DNA of 64,000 bases from Bog-756 sp963730685. GTDB lineage: Bacteria; Actinomycetota; Acidimicrobiia; Acidimicrobiales; RAAP-2. Every line of letters starts with the position of its first letter. The first letter of the stretch is position 1. The translations under genes and the position numbers were made by a program. Below the pieces are notes generated by a model, which made no database searches, was not told the origin of the DNA, and worked only from the letters and a program-made list of their open reading frames with translations. The stretch covers positions 124,001-188,000 of the forward strand of contig CAVSSP010000001.1 of assembly GCA_963730685.1 (NCBI GenBank), given 5' to 3'. Shown one piece after another: positions 40,928 through 49,230 of this stretch.

Positions 40928-41410
40928 ATGGTAATAGGACAGAAGGATAGCGACGGGGTGGGCGTTCGGATCTCACCGATCGGGTTCCGGCTCGACCCTG
41001 CTTCAGGAGTGCCGACTTATCTTCAGCTCGTCCATCAGGTCGAGCATGCACTGCGACTCGGCTACCTCAAGCCTGGCGACCAGCTGCCCAAGGTCAGGGA
41101 TGTAGTCGCATCATTGGCCATCAATCCGAACACGGTGTCAAAGGCATACCGCGAGCTGGAGACCAAGGGCCTCATCGTTGGGCGACCGGGTCAGGGCACC
41201 TTCATCCTGGCCACGCTCAAGCAGGTCGCGCTCCCCGAGTTGACCGGACTTCGACGCTCCCTGAACGCCTGGCTGGCCAAGGCCGACACGGCGGGACTGG
41301 ACGAGCACGGGATCGCGGCGCTCGTCGCAAGTGAGCTGCGGGATTTCTATGAGCGACCCAGCGGCTCGCGCTCAGCCGCTCAAAGCGGCGAAACGGAGGG
41401 TGTCGCATGA
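40928..41410 (+). CDS. GntR-family transcriptional regulator (YtrA-like)
   Basis: GntR regulator of 160 residues from ATG 40928 (TAGGGT six bases upstream, leaderless); GTG 40958 with AGAAGG upstream would give 150 and aligns better with the paralogue at 2132-2527. The winged helix is SGVPTYLQLVHQVEHALRLG, YLKPGDQLPKVRDVV, INPNTVSKAYRELETKGLIV, followed by a short helical tail. It leads an ATGA-coupled ATPase/permease pair and probably represses it. Confidence 0.9.
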   Translation: MVIGQKDSDGVGVRISPIGFRLDPASGVPTYLQLVHQVEHALRLGYLKPGDQLPKVRDVVASLAINPNTVSKAYRELETKGLIVGRPGQGTFILATLKQVALPELTGLRRSLNAWLAKADTAGLDEHGIAALVASELRDFYERPSGSRSAAQSGETEGVA

Positions 41411-42318
41411 ACGTCATCGAGACTCACGGCCTCGGCAGGTCCTATGGTGCGACCAAAGCGCTCCACGACTGCAACCTGGCGATCCCCGAAGGGCACGTGG
41501 CTGCGCTAGTCGGGCCTAACGGTGCCGGAAAGTCGACCCTGCTGAACCTCGCAGTCGGTCTGGCGGCGCCGACGAGCGGTGAGCTGACCGTTCTCGGCGG
41601 TTGCCGTGCCGGCTCACCGCCTGCACTTGACGGGATCGCCTTTGTTGCCCAGGACACGCCGCTGTACAAGAACCTGTCGGCCGCCGACATGCTGCATCTC
41701 GCCCGCAATCTCAATCGGCAATTCGACCAGGCCTACGCCGAGGCCCGATTGGCCGAACTGGGCATCCCGCAGAAGCGTAAGGCGGGCAAGCTGTCGGGCG
41801 GACAGCAGGCGCAGCTCGCGTTGACATTGGCGCTGGCCCGCCGACCGCGCCTCCTCGTGCTCGATGAGCCGGTGGCAATGCTCGACCCGATTGCCCGCCA
41901 CGATTTCATGGCCACGGTGCTGACTGCGGCGGCCGAGGATGGCGTGTCTGTGCTCCTGTCCTCGCATGTGCTCGCCGAACTCGAGCGGGTGGCCGACTAT
42001 CTAATCATGATGTCCTTGGGTCGCATCCAGGTGGCCGGCGAGGTCGACGATCTGCTGGCTGGCCACCGCGTGCTGACCGGCCCAACCGCCGAGGCCAATC
42101 GATACGACGAACGGCCGGTTGTGCATGTCCGCCGCGGCGAAGCCCAGGCCCACCTGCTAGTTCGGTCCACCGCGGACGACCCGGTCCCGCCTGGTTGGGA
42201 GGCGCATCCAGTCGGCCTGGAAGAGCTCGCTTTGGCCTATCTGCGCGAGCCCGGCGCCGACGCTCTGCCCGGCCCGGTCCGCAAATGGGATGCCGGCCCG
42301 ACTGAGGTGACGAGATGA
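41407..42318 (+). CDS. ABC transporter ATP-binding protein
   Basis: ATPase of 303 residues: Walker A VGPNGAGKSTLLNLA near residue 38, signature GKLSGGQQAQLALTLALARR, Walker B RLLVLDEPVAMLDPIA, switch His in LLSSHVLAELERVADY. It is paralogous along its length to the ATPase at 1239-2135, including the extended C-terminal tail (VGLEELALAYLRE). ATGA overlaps join it to the GntR gene and the permease. Confidence 0.93.
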   Translation: MNVIETHGLGRSYGATKALHDCNLAIPEGHVAALVGPNGAGKSTLLNLAVGLAAPTSGELTVLGGCRAGSPPALDGIAFVAQDTPLYKNLSAADMLHLARNLNRQFDQAYAEARLAELGIPQKRKAGKLSGGQQAQLALTLALARRPRLLVLDEPVAMLDPIARHDFMATVLTAAAEDGVSVLLSSHVLAELERVADYLIMMSLGRIQVAGEVDDLLAGHRVLTGPTAEANRYDERPVVHVRRGEAQAHLLVRSTADDPVPPGWEAHPVGLEELALAYLREPGADALPGPVRKWDAGPTEVTR

Positions 42319-43376
42319 CCGCGCTGAGCATGATATCCGCAGACGCGCTCGTGAAGAAGAATGCCGACCTGGAACCGGTGCCCTGGCGACGGATGGCCTG
42401 GGTCACCTGGCGGCAACACCGCACGGCCTTGATCGGCGTGTTCGGGTTGATCGGCGCGCTGGCCCTCTGTCTGCTGATCGTCGGGCTTCAGTTACACCAT
42501 GCCTACGCCGCGGCGACTGCTTGCCATCCAGCGAACTCGGCAGCGTGCAATGCCACGGTCGCCAACTTCAACGGCATCGGCAACTTTCTGTCCAATGGCG
42601 TCCTCTTCCTAGTCGTGCCACCCCTGATCGGAGCGTTCGTCGGGGCGCCACTGCTTGCTCGCGAGTTTGAGGCCGGTACCTTCCGCTACGCATGGACCCA
42701 GGGCTTCGGCCGTTGGCGCTGGACGCTCGCCAAGCTGGTTTCGCTCGGAGTAGTGGTGGCCGTGGCCAGTGCTGCCCTTAGCGTGCTGGCCTCGTGGTAC
42801 TACCGACCGTATTTCGCCTCGGGTAATCAGTCCCTGTCTCTTTCCACGTTCAATCCCCTCAATCCCGGATTGTTCGAGCAGCGCGGCTTTGCCTTTGCCG
42901 CATGGACCCTTGCCGCATTCGCAATCGGCGCCCTGGCCGGCGTGCTCATTCGCAGAGTCGTCCCTGCCATCGTGACCACTCTGGCTGTTTGCGGAGCGCT
43001 CGCCTTTGCGACGGGGGGGTGGCTACGGATGCACTACTTGACCCCGCTGATCACCGAGGGACTCAATGTGCCGGGTGCCTCGCGGATCGTGAGCCAATGG
43101 GGAAGCAGGGGCGGTCGGGTCGTCTTCACCGGACCGCCGACCTTTCCGATCTACCAGCAGTACTGCCCCGCTCAGGCCGGCCTGGGCAAGGGCGGCGGGG
43201 CGGGGTCGGGGAATCCCCTTCAGTGCCTGGCTCAGCACGGCTTCACGTTCTGGACCAGCTACCAGCCGGCCAGCCGGTTCTGGGCGTTCCAGTGGATCGA
43301 AAGCGGCTGGCTGCTCGCGCTTTCGGTCCTGCTCATCGCCGTGACCGTATGGCTCGTCCGTCGCCGCGCAGTCTGA
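42315..43376 (+). CDS. ABC transporter permease (integral membrane subunit)
   Basis: Membrane subunit of 353 residues, about six helices: near 40-60 (GVFGLIGALALCLLIVGLQL), 95-115, 145-170, 195-220 (FAAWTLAAFAIGALAGVLIR), 225-240 and the last at 330-348. Between the fifth and sixth is a Gly-rich extracytoplasmic loop with a Cys pair. It is paralogous to the permease at 193-1242. Coupled by ATGA to its ATPase. Substrate unknown. Confidence 0.87.
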   Translation: MTALSMISADALVKKNADLEPVPWRRMAWVTWRQHRTALIGVFGLIGALALCLLIVGLQLHHAYAAATACHPANSAACNATVANFNGIGNFLSNGVLFLVVPPLIGAFVGAPLLAREFEAGTFRYAWTQGFGRWRWTLAKLVSLGVVVAVASAALSVLASWYYRPYFASGNQSLSLSTFNPLNPGLFEQRGFAFAAWTLAAFAIGALAGVLIRRVVPAIVTTLAVCGALAFATGGWLRMHYLTPLITEGLNVPGASRIVSQWGSRGGRVVFTGPPTFPIYQQYCPAQAGLGKGGGAGSGNPLQCLAQHGFTFWTSYQPASRFWAFQWIESGWLLALSVLLIAVTVWLVRRRAV

Positions 43377-43499
43377 AGTTCGATACCCGCCGGGCACCTG
43401 CCCCCGTATGTGCAAACGTCACGGTGTCAACGGGTCGTCCGTATCGCCGGCTGCGGGTCGCATATCTGAGAATCGATTCCGGGGTTCGAGCGCTTCCGC

Positions 43500-43565
43500 T
43501 GAGTTCGGGAATCTGCGCAGAGGCATGGGTTTGCTGAATCCTCAGCAACCTGAGGATTGCCCTGC
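43500..43565 (+). repeat. Module-boundary repeat H, copy G (perfect 9-bp hairpin)
   Basis: GAGGCATGGGTTTGCTG is followed by stem AATCCTCAG (43537-43545), loop CAAC, stem CTGAGGATT (43550-43558). It is the best-formed hairpin of the family and could also act as a terminator for the ABC operon ending at 43376, although no U-run follows. Located 380 bases beyond the 3' end of the minus-strand sigma gene. Confidence 0.7.
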
Positions 43566-43688
43566 TCCACTACTCCACTGCTCAATGGCCGCATATCCCA
43601 ACGGCTGGCTGTGGGATCACGATACGGTGCGCTTCAGAGGGCTGAAGCTGTCCGGTCTCCTTGAACAGATGGGGCCTACCGGAAGCCG

Positions 43689-43828
43689 CCTCATCCCATA
43701 TCCATCCCATAAATGTGTCCGCCACGACCAGGGACGACGCGGTGGTCCAATTTGATAAGACCTGGCCAGAAGGTTCGAGGCGTCTCCAGCAACCACCAGA
43801 CAGGGACCGGGACCCCCTCGTAATGCGT
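43689..43828 (+). repeat. 140-bp direct repeat preceding the tRNA-like fragment (right copy)
   Basis: Matches 35243-35381 block by block (CCTCATCCCATATCCATCCC, CAGGGACGACGCGGTGG, TTGATAAGACC, GTCTCCAG, GGGACCGGGACCCCCTCG). Repeated sequence of this length directly before a tRNA 3' end fits the integrase-proximal arm of an attachment site. Confidence 0.6.
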
Positions 43829-43861
43829 CGGTCAGGAGTTCGATTCTCCTCCCAGGCTCCA
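43817..43861 (+). other. tRNA-Thr(CGU)-like 3' fragment with CCA (attachment-site remnant)
   Basis: CTCGTAA anticodon loop (CGT), TGCGT, CGGTC, T arm AGGAG-TTCGATT-CTCCT, acceptor CCCAGGC, then TCCA. The bases before the loop (ACCCC) do not pair with TGCGT and no 5' half is present. Shares 40 of 42 positions with the fragment at 39875-39916. Confidence 0.75.
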
Positions 43862-43946
43862 GGGTTTCTGCGAGCGACACGTGAGGATCTTCCAACGGAG
43901 GACCCACATGCACCGAACGCGGAACCCCTGGGCTGTCCGGACCTGG

Positions 43947-44963
43947 TTACCGCCTCGGAAGTGATGGCGGCAACCCGAACCATGGGAGCACACTGTTCTC
44001 GAAGCGGGTCAGGGCGGAGATCCGGTTGCCCGCGAGGGCGAGGACGAAGAGGCCGACTCCGTGGCTGATGCCGTCCGGGGCGCGGACAAATGCACCGAAC
44101 GCCGGCTGACCATTGGCTCGCGTCGCCACCAGGTCGAACTTGCGGCCCGAACCGAAAATGCTGGCACAGAAGCGGGCCACGGCGTCTCGGCCTTCGTACT
44201 CGAACGGCATCGGCGGCATCGACATGAAGACATCGTCCGTCAAAAGAGCAACCAGCGCGTCTAGATCGGCGGACTGCCATGCGCTGACGAACCTCCCCAC
44301 TACCGCATCCTCCGAGCGGGAGTCGGGGGCTGGAGGTGGTTCGAGCGCGGCGTCCAGTAGCCGCCGACGCTCCAAGCTGGCGCGCCCCCGCTTGAGCGCG
44401 CTGTTGACCGACTCAGGCGTCGAGCCCAGCATGTCGGCCACTTCGCTCGTGCGGAATCCGAGGACGTCACGCAACACAAGCACGGCGAGCTGCCGTGGTG
44501 GCAGAACCTGAAGGGCGGTCACGAAGGCCAGAGAGATCGATTCAGTCTGCTCGTAACGGGCCTCCGGACCGAGCGGAACCTCGGTAGTACCTGCGAAAAG
44601 GGCATCGGGATACGGCTCGAGCCAGAGGACTTCGCCGAGCCGGGTCGGCTCGGGCGGCTCAACGTTGGGCACGTCCCACTCCTTGGCCGGGCGTCGGTTG
44701 GCCGACCGACGGGCGTTGAGACATCGGTTGGTGGCGATCTGGTAGAGCCAAGTGCGGAGCGAGGCGTGTCCCTCGAACCCTCCGAAGCTCCGCCAGGCGG
44801 CCAGCATCGTCTCTTGGAGCGCGTCCTCGGCGTCCTGGAACGATCCGAGCATCCGGTAGCAATGCACCTGGAGCTCCCTGCGGTGCGGTTCGGTCAGTTT
44901 CTGGAACGCGTCGGTGTCCCCGGCCCGAGCCTTCGAGATCAAGTCGGCCGTCACCACGGTCAC
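43947..44963 (-). CDS. ECF sigma factor with C-terminal SnoaL-like domain (TIGR02960 type)
   Basis: Sigma factor of about 338 residues. GTG 44963 is chosen (GGAAGGGGGC just upstream); an earlier in-frame start adds unconserved residues. Region 2: HRRELQVHCYRMLGSFQDAE, DALQETMLAAWRSF, LRTWLYQIATNRCLNARRSA. Region 4: ALQVLPPRQLAVLVLRDVLG and VADMLGSTPESVNSALKRGR. The last 130 residues form a SnoaL/NTF2-like domain (VGRFVSAWQSADLDALVALL, TDDVFMSMPPMPFEYEGRDA), which in such factors replaces a separate anti-sigma. It diverges from the RibD-like reductase at 45108. Confidence 0.9.
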   Translation of the reverse strand: MTVVTADLISKARAGDTDAFQKLTEPHRRELQVHCYRMLGSFQDAEDALQETMLAAWRSFGGFEGHASLRTWLYQIATNRCLNARRSANRRPAKEWDVPNVEPPEPTRLGEVLWLEPYPDALFAGTTEVPLGPEARYEQTESISLAFVTALQVLPPRQLAVLVLRDVLGFRTSEVADMLGSTPESVNSALKRGRASLERRRLLDAALEPPPAPDSRSEDAVVGRFVSAWQSADLDALVALLTDDVFMSMPPMPFEYEGRDAVARFCASIFGSGRKFDLVATRANGQPAFGAFVRAPDGISHGVGLFVLALAGNRISALTRFENSVLPWFGLPPSLPRR

Positions 44964-45107
44964 CGCCCCCTTCCCCCCATGCTTTGTAGCTCCATCCTCG
45001 TATAGACACCGGCCGAGGGGCGAACTGGGCGGTCGGTGAGCGCCCAATTTCCGGGATTCTCGGGGTCTACACCACCGGTAACTGAAATGCCGACGAAAGG
45101 GACCGAA

Positions 45108-45686
45108 ATGGGAAAGATTGTGGTCACTACCAATGTCTCACTCGATGGAGTCGTCCAGGACCCGGATGGCCAGGAGGGCTTCAGGTTGGGCGGCTGGTTC
45201 GGCCAGTTCGGAGGTAACGACCTCGAAGGGTGGGCCGAAGTCGAGACCGACGAGGCGCTGCACGCCGAGGCCATGCTGCTCGGCCGCAAGAGCGACGAGT
45301 GGTTCGCCACTCGGTGGTCGGACCGGACTGGTGAGTGGGCGGACAGGTTGAACAGCCTGCCCAAGTACGTCGTGTCCTCCACTCTGAAGGAGCCCAAGTG
45401 GTCCAACGCAACCGTGCTCAAGGGTGACCTGGTTCCAGAGATCTCCAAACTGAAGCAGGAGATCGATGGTGACATCCTGATCTACGCCAGCTACCGGCTC
45501 GTGCGCACACTGATCGAGCATGGCCTTGTCGACGAGTTTCGGCTCGTGATCTTCCCCGTTGTGCTCGGAGACGGCGAGCGCCTCTTCGGAGACGCCAGTG
45601 ACAAGACACCGCTGCGGCTTGTCAGCACTCGGACCATCGGTGAAGGCCTGCCATTGCTCACCTACGAGGTGGTGCGGGCCGCCTAG
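45108..45686 (+). CDS. RibD C-terminal domain / dihydrofolate-reductase-fold protein
   Basis: NADPH-dependent reductase-fold protein of 192 residues: KIVVTTNVSLDGVVQDPDG at the start, LLGRKSDEWFATRW, KYVVSSTLKEPKWSNATVL, then DILIYASYRLVRTLIEHGLV, DEFRLVIFPVVLGDGERLFG. AAAGGGA six bases before ATG 45108 fixes the start. Proteins of this kind commonly sit beside ECF sigma factors with SnoaL tails; their substrate is usually unknown. It is divergent from that sigma gene with a 144-base gap. Confidence 0.9.
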   Translation: MGKIVVTTNVSLDGVVQDPDGQEGFRLGGWFGQFGGNDLEGWAEVETDEALHAEAMLLGRKSDEWFATRWSDRTGEWADRLNSLPKYVVSSTLKEPKWSNATVLKGDLVPEISKLKQEIDGDILIYASYRLVRTLIEHGLVDEFRLVIFPVVLGDGERLFGDASDKTPLRLVSTRTIGEGLPLLTYEVVRAA

Positions 45687-45836
45687 ACATCCGATTGGCT
45701 GGCGGTACGCGTGCCACTGGATGCGGCGGTAACCCGATCGTTCGATGCCGCCCCTCCAGTAACTCGGTGCTCCTCACCGGGCTTCCCGCCCTCGCCTCCG
45801 TGGAGCGACCGTCCAGGACCTTCGCTCGGATGGCGA

Positions 45837-46697
45837 TCAGGCGCCTGGAGGCGACCCGTCGGAGGCGATCCAGCTGACGCCGATGATCTCGGAGCCACCG
45901 TGAGCGCCGATGACCGCGCCCAACGTTCCGATGCGAAGCGACGCCCGAGGAAAGCGAGGTGCGATGAGCTCGATGAATTCGTCGATGTCCGGCGCACCGC
46001 CGTGCATCACCGCCACGTGCTCGATTGGGCCTGCCTGAAGCATGCGTTCGTAGAGCAGGTGCATCGCCTTCTTCCGAGTGCGAGCCCTGCCGGCCTCCTT
46101 CACGGCACCGCCGCTGATATCGACGAGCGGCTTGATCGAGAGCATCGAGCCCACCATGGCCTTGGCTCCGCCGATGCGCCCTCCCTTCTTCAGATTCTCC
46201 AACGTGTTGAGCGCGGCGATCACGTGGGTCCGAGGGATGAGGCTGTTGACGATCCGGACCACGTCATCTGGATCGCCGGCCGCTCTGGCCGCTCTGGCCG
46301 CTTCGAGCACCAGGGTCCCGAGTCCGCTCGAGACGGACCGGGAATCGATCACGTGGATCGGCAATAGGGCTTCCATCGTCGCGGCACCGGTCTGAGCCGA
46401 CTGAAGGGTGTTGGACAGGTCGCCTGAGATCGTCAGGCAGATCACCGAGTCGGCACCGGCATCAGCGGCGCGGCGAAAGGCATTCGCGAACGCACCTGGT
46501 GAGGGACAGGCGGTCTGGGGGAGGTCGTCCGAGTTCGCCATCCTCTTGTAGAACTCGTCGACGGTCAGGTCCTGACGGTCGACGAACTCGTCATTGCCGA
46601 ACCGAATGCTCAGCGGCACGATCTCGATGTTGAGTCCGGCCGTCTCATTGTCTGCGAGATCGCACGAGCTGTCACTCAGAATGTGGACGCAAGGCAT
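45837..46697 (-). CDS. DegV-family fatty-acid-binding protein
   Basis: DegV protein of 286 residues. HILSDSSCDLADNETAGLNI is the N-terminal domain with the D-S-S-C/D motif, followed by FYKRMANSDDLPQTACPSPG with the TxxPSPG lipid-carboxylate-binding loop, ICLTISGDLSNTLQSAQTGA, VIDSRSVSSGLG, and LENLKKGGRIGGAKAMVGSM, LSIKPLVDISGG. Family members bind fatty acids and, as FakB in Firmicutes, present them to a kinase; no FakA gene is adjacent. AGGAG eight bases before ATG 46697. Confidence 0.9.
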   Translation of the reverse strand: MPCVHILSDSSCDLADNETAGLNIEIVPLSIRFGNDEFVDRQDLTVDEFYKRMANSDDLPQTACPSPGAFANAFRRAADAGADSVICLTISGDLSNTLQSAQTGAATMEALLPIHVIDSRSVSSGLGTLVLEAARAARAAGDPDDVVRIVNSLIPRTHVIAALNTLENLKKGGRIGGAKAMVGSMLSIKPLVDISGGAVKEAGRARTRKKAMHLLYERMLQAGPIEHVAVMHGGAPDIDEFIELIAPRFPRASLRIGTLGAVIGAHGGSEIIGVSWIASDGSPPGA

Positions 46698-46920
46698 GAA
46701 GAACTCTCCTCGTAGTGTGACTGCCGGAGTGGGTCGTGCGGGGCCGCTGGCCCTCTTGCGACGGACAACTCGTTGCGTTGAATCTGGATCCCTCGCTCAC
46801 TCAGCGTTCGAGCAACCGGAGCGTCAAGGTCGGGACGCACGGCTCCACTGAGTCCATCACTACTGAGTGCCCACCGCAAACAGCGGGGAGCCGGTTTGTC
46901 GGCCTACCGGGGCGATCCGG

Positions 46921-48060
46921 TCAGCGGGACTCGCCGTAGGCGACGGCCTCGTCGTGGACCACCGCGACCAGGTTGCCGAGGGCGATGTTCCCGTCCACGA
47001 GGTGGAGCCCCCAGCTCGCATCAGGACTGGGGTGGATCGTCGGAGCACCCGACTGCGGCGTGATCCGGAGGACGTCGGCCCCGCCGGCCGACGAGCACTC
47101 GGCCCGGTAGGAGCCCGGCGACGACTCCCAGGGGGTGGTGACGGGCCGCACGGGGATGCCGAGGAGCTCGATCCCCGCCGCGATCGTCGATCCGGGGGCG
47201 AAGGGCTGGGTCGGAAAGATGGGGTCCAAGAGGCCCGAGCCGCCCGCCAGGGACGCCGGATTGGTGCAGAGGACCTGAAGACCGGGCGTCGTCGTCCGTC
47301 CGAACAGCGAGTTGGACGGCGGGGTGGCATCGTACGTCGAGAAGGCGATGACACAGCCGGTCTGGGAGGAGGAGTGGCAGGCCGGGACATGGTGGAAATC
47401 CCCACCCACGTCAGACCCCTTCTTCACGGTCACGTTGCCCCCCATCAGCACTGCCGAGACCAGCAGGCGGCGCACCGCCGGCTTGGGGTCGATCTGGGAC
47501 GTCATGAGTTGGCGGAGCATGAACGAGCCCTGCGAATGTCCGACCAGTACGACACCTCTCCCGTGGTTGTACTGGTGCAGGTAGGTGGTCCATGCGTGGA
47601 GGACGTCGTCATAGGCCACGCTCGATTCGGCGGCCGTGGTCGACCCGCCGATCGCGGTGAGCGTCAACTGTCGGTACATCGGAGCGAACACACGGCAGTC
47701 ACGCGAGTACTGCGCCGCCTGGTACAGGGCGATCGACCGCTCGGTCGGGTCGACGGTCAGATCTGCGTTCGGCGTCTTCTGGTCGCTGACCGTCGGGTAC
47801 ACGTAGAAGCAGTCGATCTTGGGGTGGCTCGCCGCCGATGCGTCGTCCACGCCCACCACCGACCCTGCGGGGGTGGTCTTGGTGATCGTCAGGCGGGGCG
47901 TACACGGATCGTCGGCCATGCCGGGTCGGCATAACCAGACGGTGCCGGTGCCGGTGCCGGTGCCGGTGGCGCCGGCCGGTGCCACCGCGGTGGCGGTCCC
48001 GACGCCCACGGCGGTTGCGGCCAGGAGCACCGCGACGACCAACCCCCGAATGGTGCGCAC
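46921..48060 (-). CDS. Secreted alpha/beta-hydrolase of the DUF3089 family
   Basis: Exported protein of 379 residues from GTG 48060: RTIRGLVVAVLLAATAVGVG is the signal peptide, probably cleaved after about residue 32. A Gly-Thr repeat follows (encoded by GGTGCC hexamers at 47941-47964). Then CFYVYPTVSDQKTPNADLTV, PMYRQLTLTAIGG, and the nucleophile elbow VVLVGHSQGSFMLRQLM; GLHLVDGNIALGNL near the end probably gives the His. DUF3089 proteins are esterase-like and of unknown substrate. Four Cys in the mature part may form disulphides. Confidence 0.88.
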   Translation of the reverse strand: MRTIRGLVVAVLLAATAVGVGTATAVAPAGATGTGTGTGTVWLCRPGMADDPCTPRLTITKTTPAGSVVGVDDASAASHPKIDCFYVYPTVSDQKTPNADLTVDPTERSIALYQAAQYSRDCRVFAPMYRQLTLTAIGGSTTAAESSVAYDDVLHAWTTYLHQYNHGRGVVLVGHSQGSFMLRQLMTSQIDPKPAVRRLLVSAVLMGGNVTVKKGSDVGGDFHHVPACHSSSQTGCVIAFSTYDATPPSNSLFGRTTTPGLQVLCTNPASLAGGSGLLDPIFPTQPFAPGSTIAAGIELLGIPVRPVTTPWESSPGSYRAECSSAGGADVLRITPQSGAPTIHPSPDASWGLHLVDGNIALGNLVAVVHDEAVAYGESR

Positions 48061-48369
48061 GGGGCCACCGTATCCCGGAGTCGCCGACCTTGCCCCGGAG
48101 AGAACACCCCGGACCTCGGTGCCGCCGGTCAGGCCGGAGACCGACCTGCATCCCGGGAGACGTCTGCGATGAGCCCGGTTCCCTCGTCCCCGGCCGGCCG
48201 CAGCCTGCCGTCCCACGGTGCCGCGGGTCCCGTCCGGGGCTGCCTGTCAACGGAGCGTGCCGCTCCGGCGTGCATATCGGTGAACAGGTGGCCGGAGTGC
48301 CGGCGTGGCACCCGCTGCCGGTGACCGCCGGCACCCTGCACGGCACGGCACGACAGGACAGGAGTCCCC

Positions 48370-49206
48370 ATGACCATGATCGAGACCAACCCGACCGGTT
48401 CTCCGGCCCAGCGGCCGAACGGGGAGCATCCCCGCGCCACGGGGAGACGGAGGTGGGACAGGACGAGCCGAAACCGGGGCGTGGCGGTGGCGGTGCTGGG
48501 CCTTCTGGCCGCCGGGGCGGCTGCCTGCGGCACGACGGCCGGGGCCACGACCACCCCCGTGGCGTGCGGGTCGGGGACCCCGGAGATCACCGTGGATGCC
48601 AGCGGCCAGGCGTCAGCGACTCCCGACATCCTCACCATGGACATCGGAGTGACGGTGTCCGATGCCACCGCCGCCCTGGCATTGACGGACGCCAACGGCC
48701 GTGCGGCGGCGCTCACCGCGGCGCTCAAGGCGTCGGGCGTCACGCCGGCAGGCATCCAGTCCACCGACTTCTCGATCTCACCGACCACCGACCTCAGCGG
48801 GGCGATCACCGGGTATCAGGTGTCGAACACCCTGCTCGTGACATTGCACGACCTCTCCGCGGCCGGAGAGGCCATCGATGCCGCCGCCACGTCGGTCGGC
48901 AACGCCGTCAGGATCAACGGGCTGAGCTTCTCGGTCAGCAACACCGGCAATGTCGACGGTCAGGCCCGTGCCGATGCCGTCACCGCTGCGGCAGCCCATG
49001 CCCGCTCCATGACGGCGGCAGCAGGGGAGTCGCTGGGCCGGATCTGCTCCATCAGCGATTCGACCAGCGCACCGGTCCCCACCTTCGCAACGTCAGCCGG
49101 GGTGGCCAATGCGGAAGGGGTGCCCGGTCCCGCCGTTCCCCTCGAGCCCGGAACCCAGCAGGCGACGGCCCAGGTGACCGTGGTGTACGCCCTGGCATCC
49201 AAGTAG
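48370..49206 (+). CDS. SIMPL-domain (DUF541) lipoprotein
   Basis: Protein of 278 residues with a basic N-terminal stretch, hydrophobic segment VAVAVLGLLAAGAAAC and a lipobox Cys at residue 53, so a lipoprotein anchored to the outer face of the membrane. The SIMPL domain starts at ITVDASGQASATPDILTMDI and continues VTPAGIQSTDFSISPTTDLS, YQVSNTLLVTLHDL, DAVTAAAAHARSMTAAAGES. Function of the family is unsettled (named for interaction with a signalling protein; Omp26/BP26-like oligomers). GGAG eight bases upstream supports ATG 48370. It diverges from the DUF3089 gene. Confidence 0.9.
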   Translation: MTMIETNPTGSPAQRPNGEHPRATGRRRWDRTSRNRGVAVAVLGLLAAGAAACGTTAGATTTPVACGSGTPEITVDASGQASATPDILTMDIGVTVSDATAALALTDANGRAAALTAALKASGVTPAGIQSTDFSISPTTDLSGAITGYQVSNTLLVTLHDLSAAGEAIDAAATSVGNAVRINGLSFSVSNTGNVDGQARADAVTAAAAHARSMTAAAGESLGRICSISDSTSAPVPTFATSAGVANAEGVPGPAVPLEPGTQQATAQVTVVYALASK

Positions 49207-49230
49207 CGCAGCGGGTCGGCCGACGGGCCC

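Noticed and set aside
11650..43565. Repeat H as integron attC sites
   Set aside because: The GTTRRRY/RYYYAAC core boxes are not found, modules hold several genes of both strands, and no integron integrase is present.
39871..43861. Functional tRNA genes
   Set aside because: Only the anticodon-loop-to-3' part exists; no D arm and no GCCTGGG 5' acceptor strand is found upstream.
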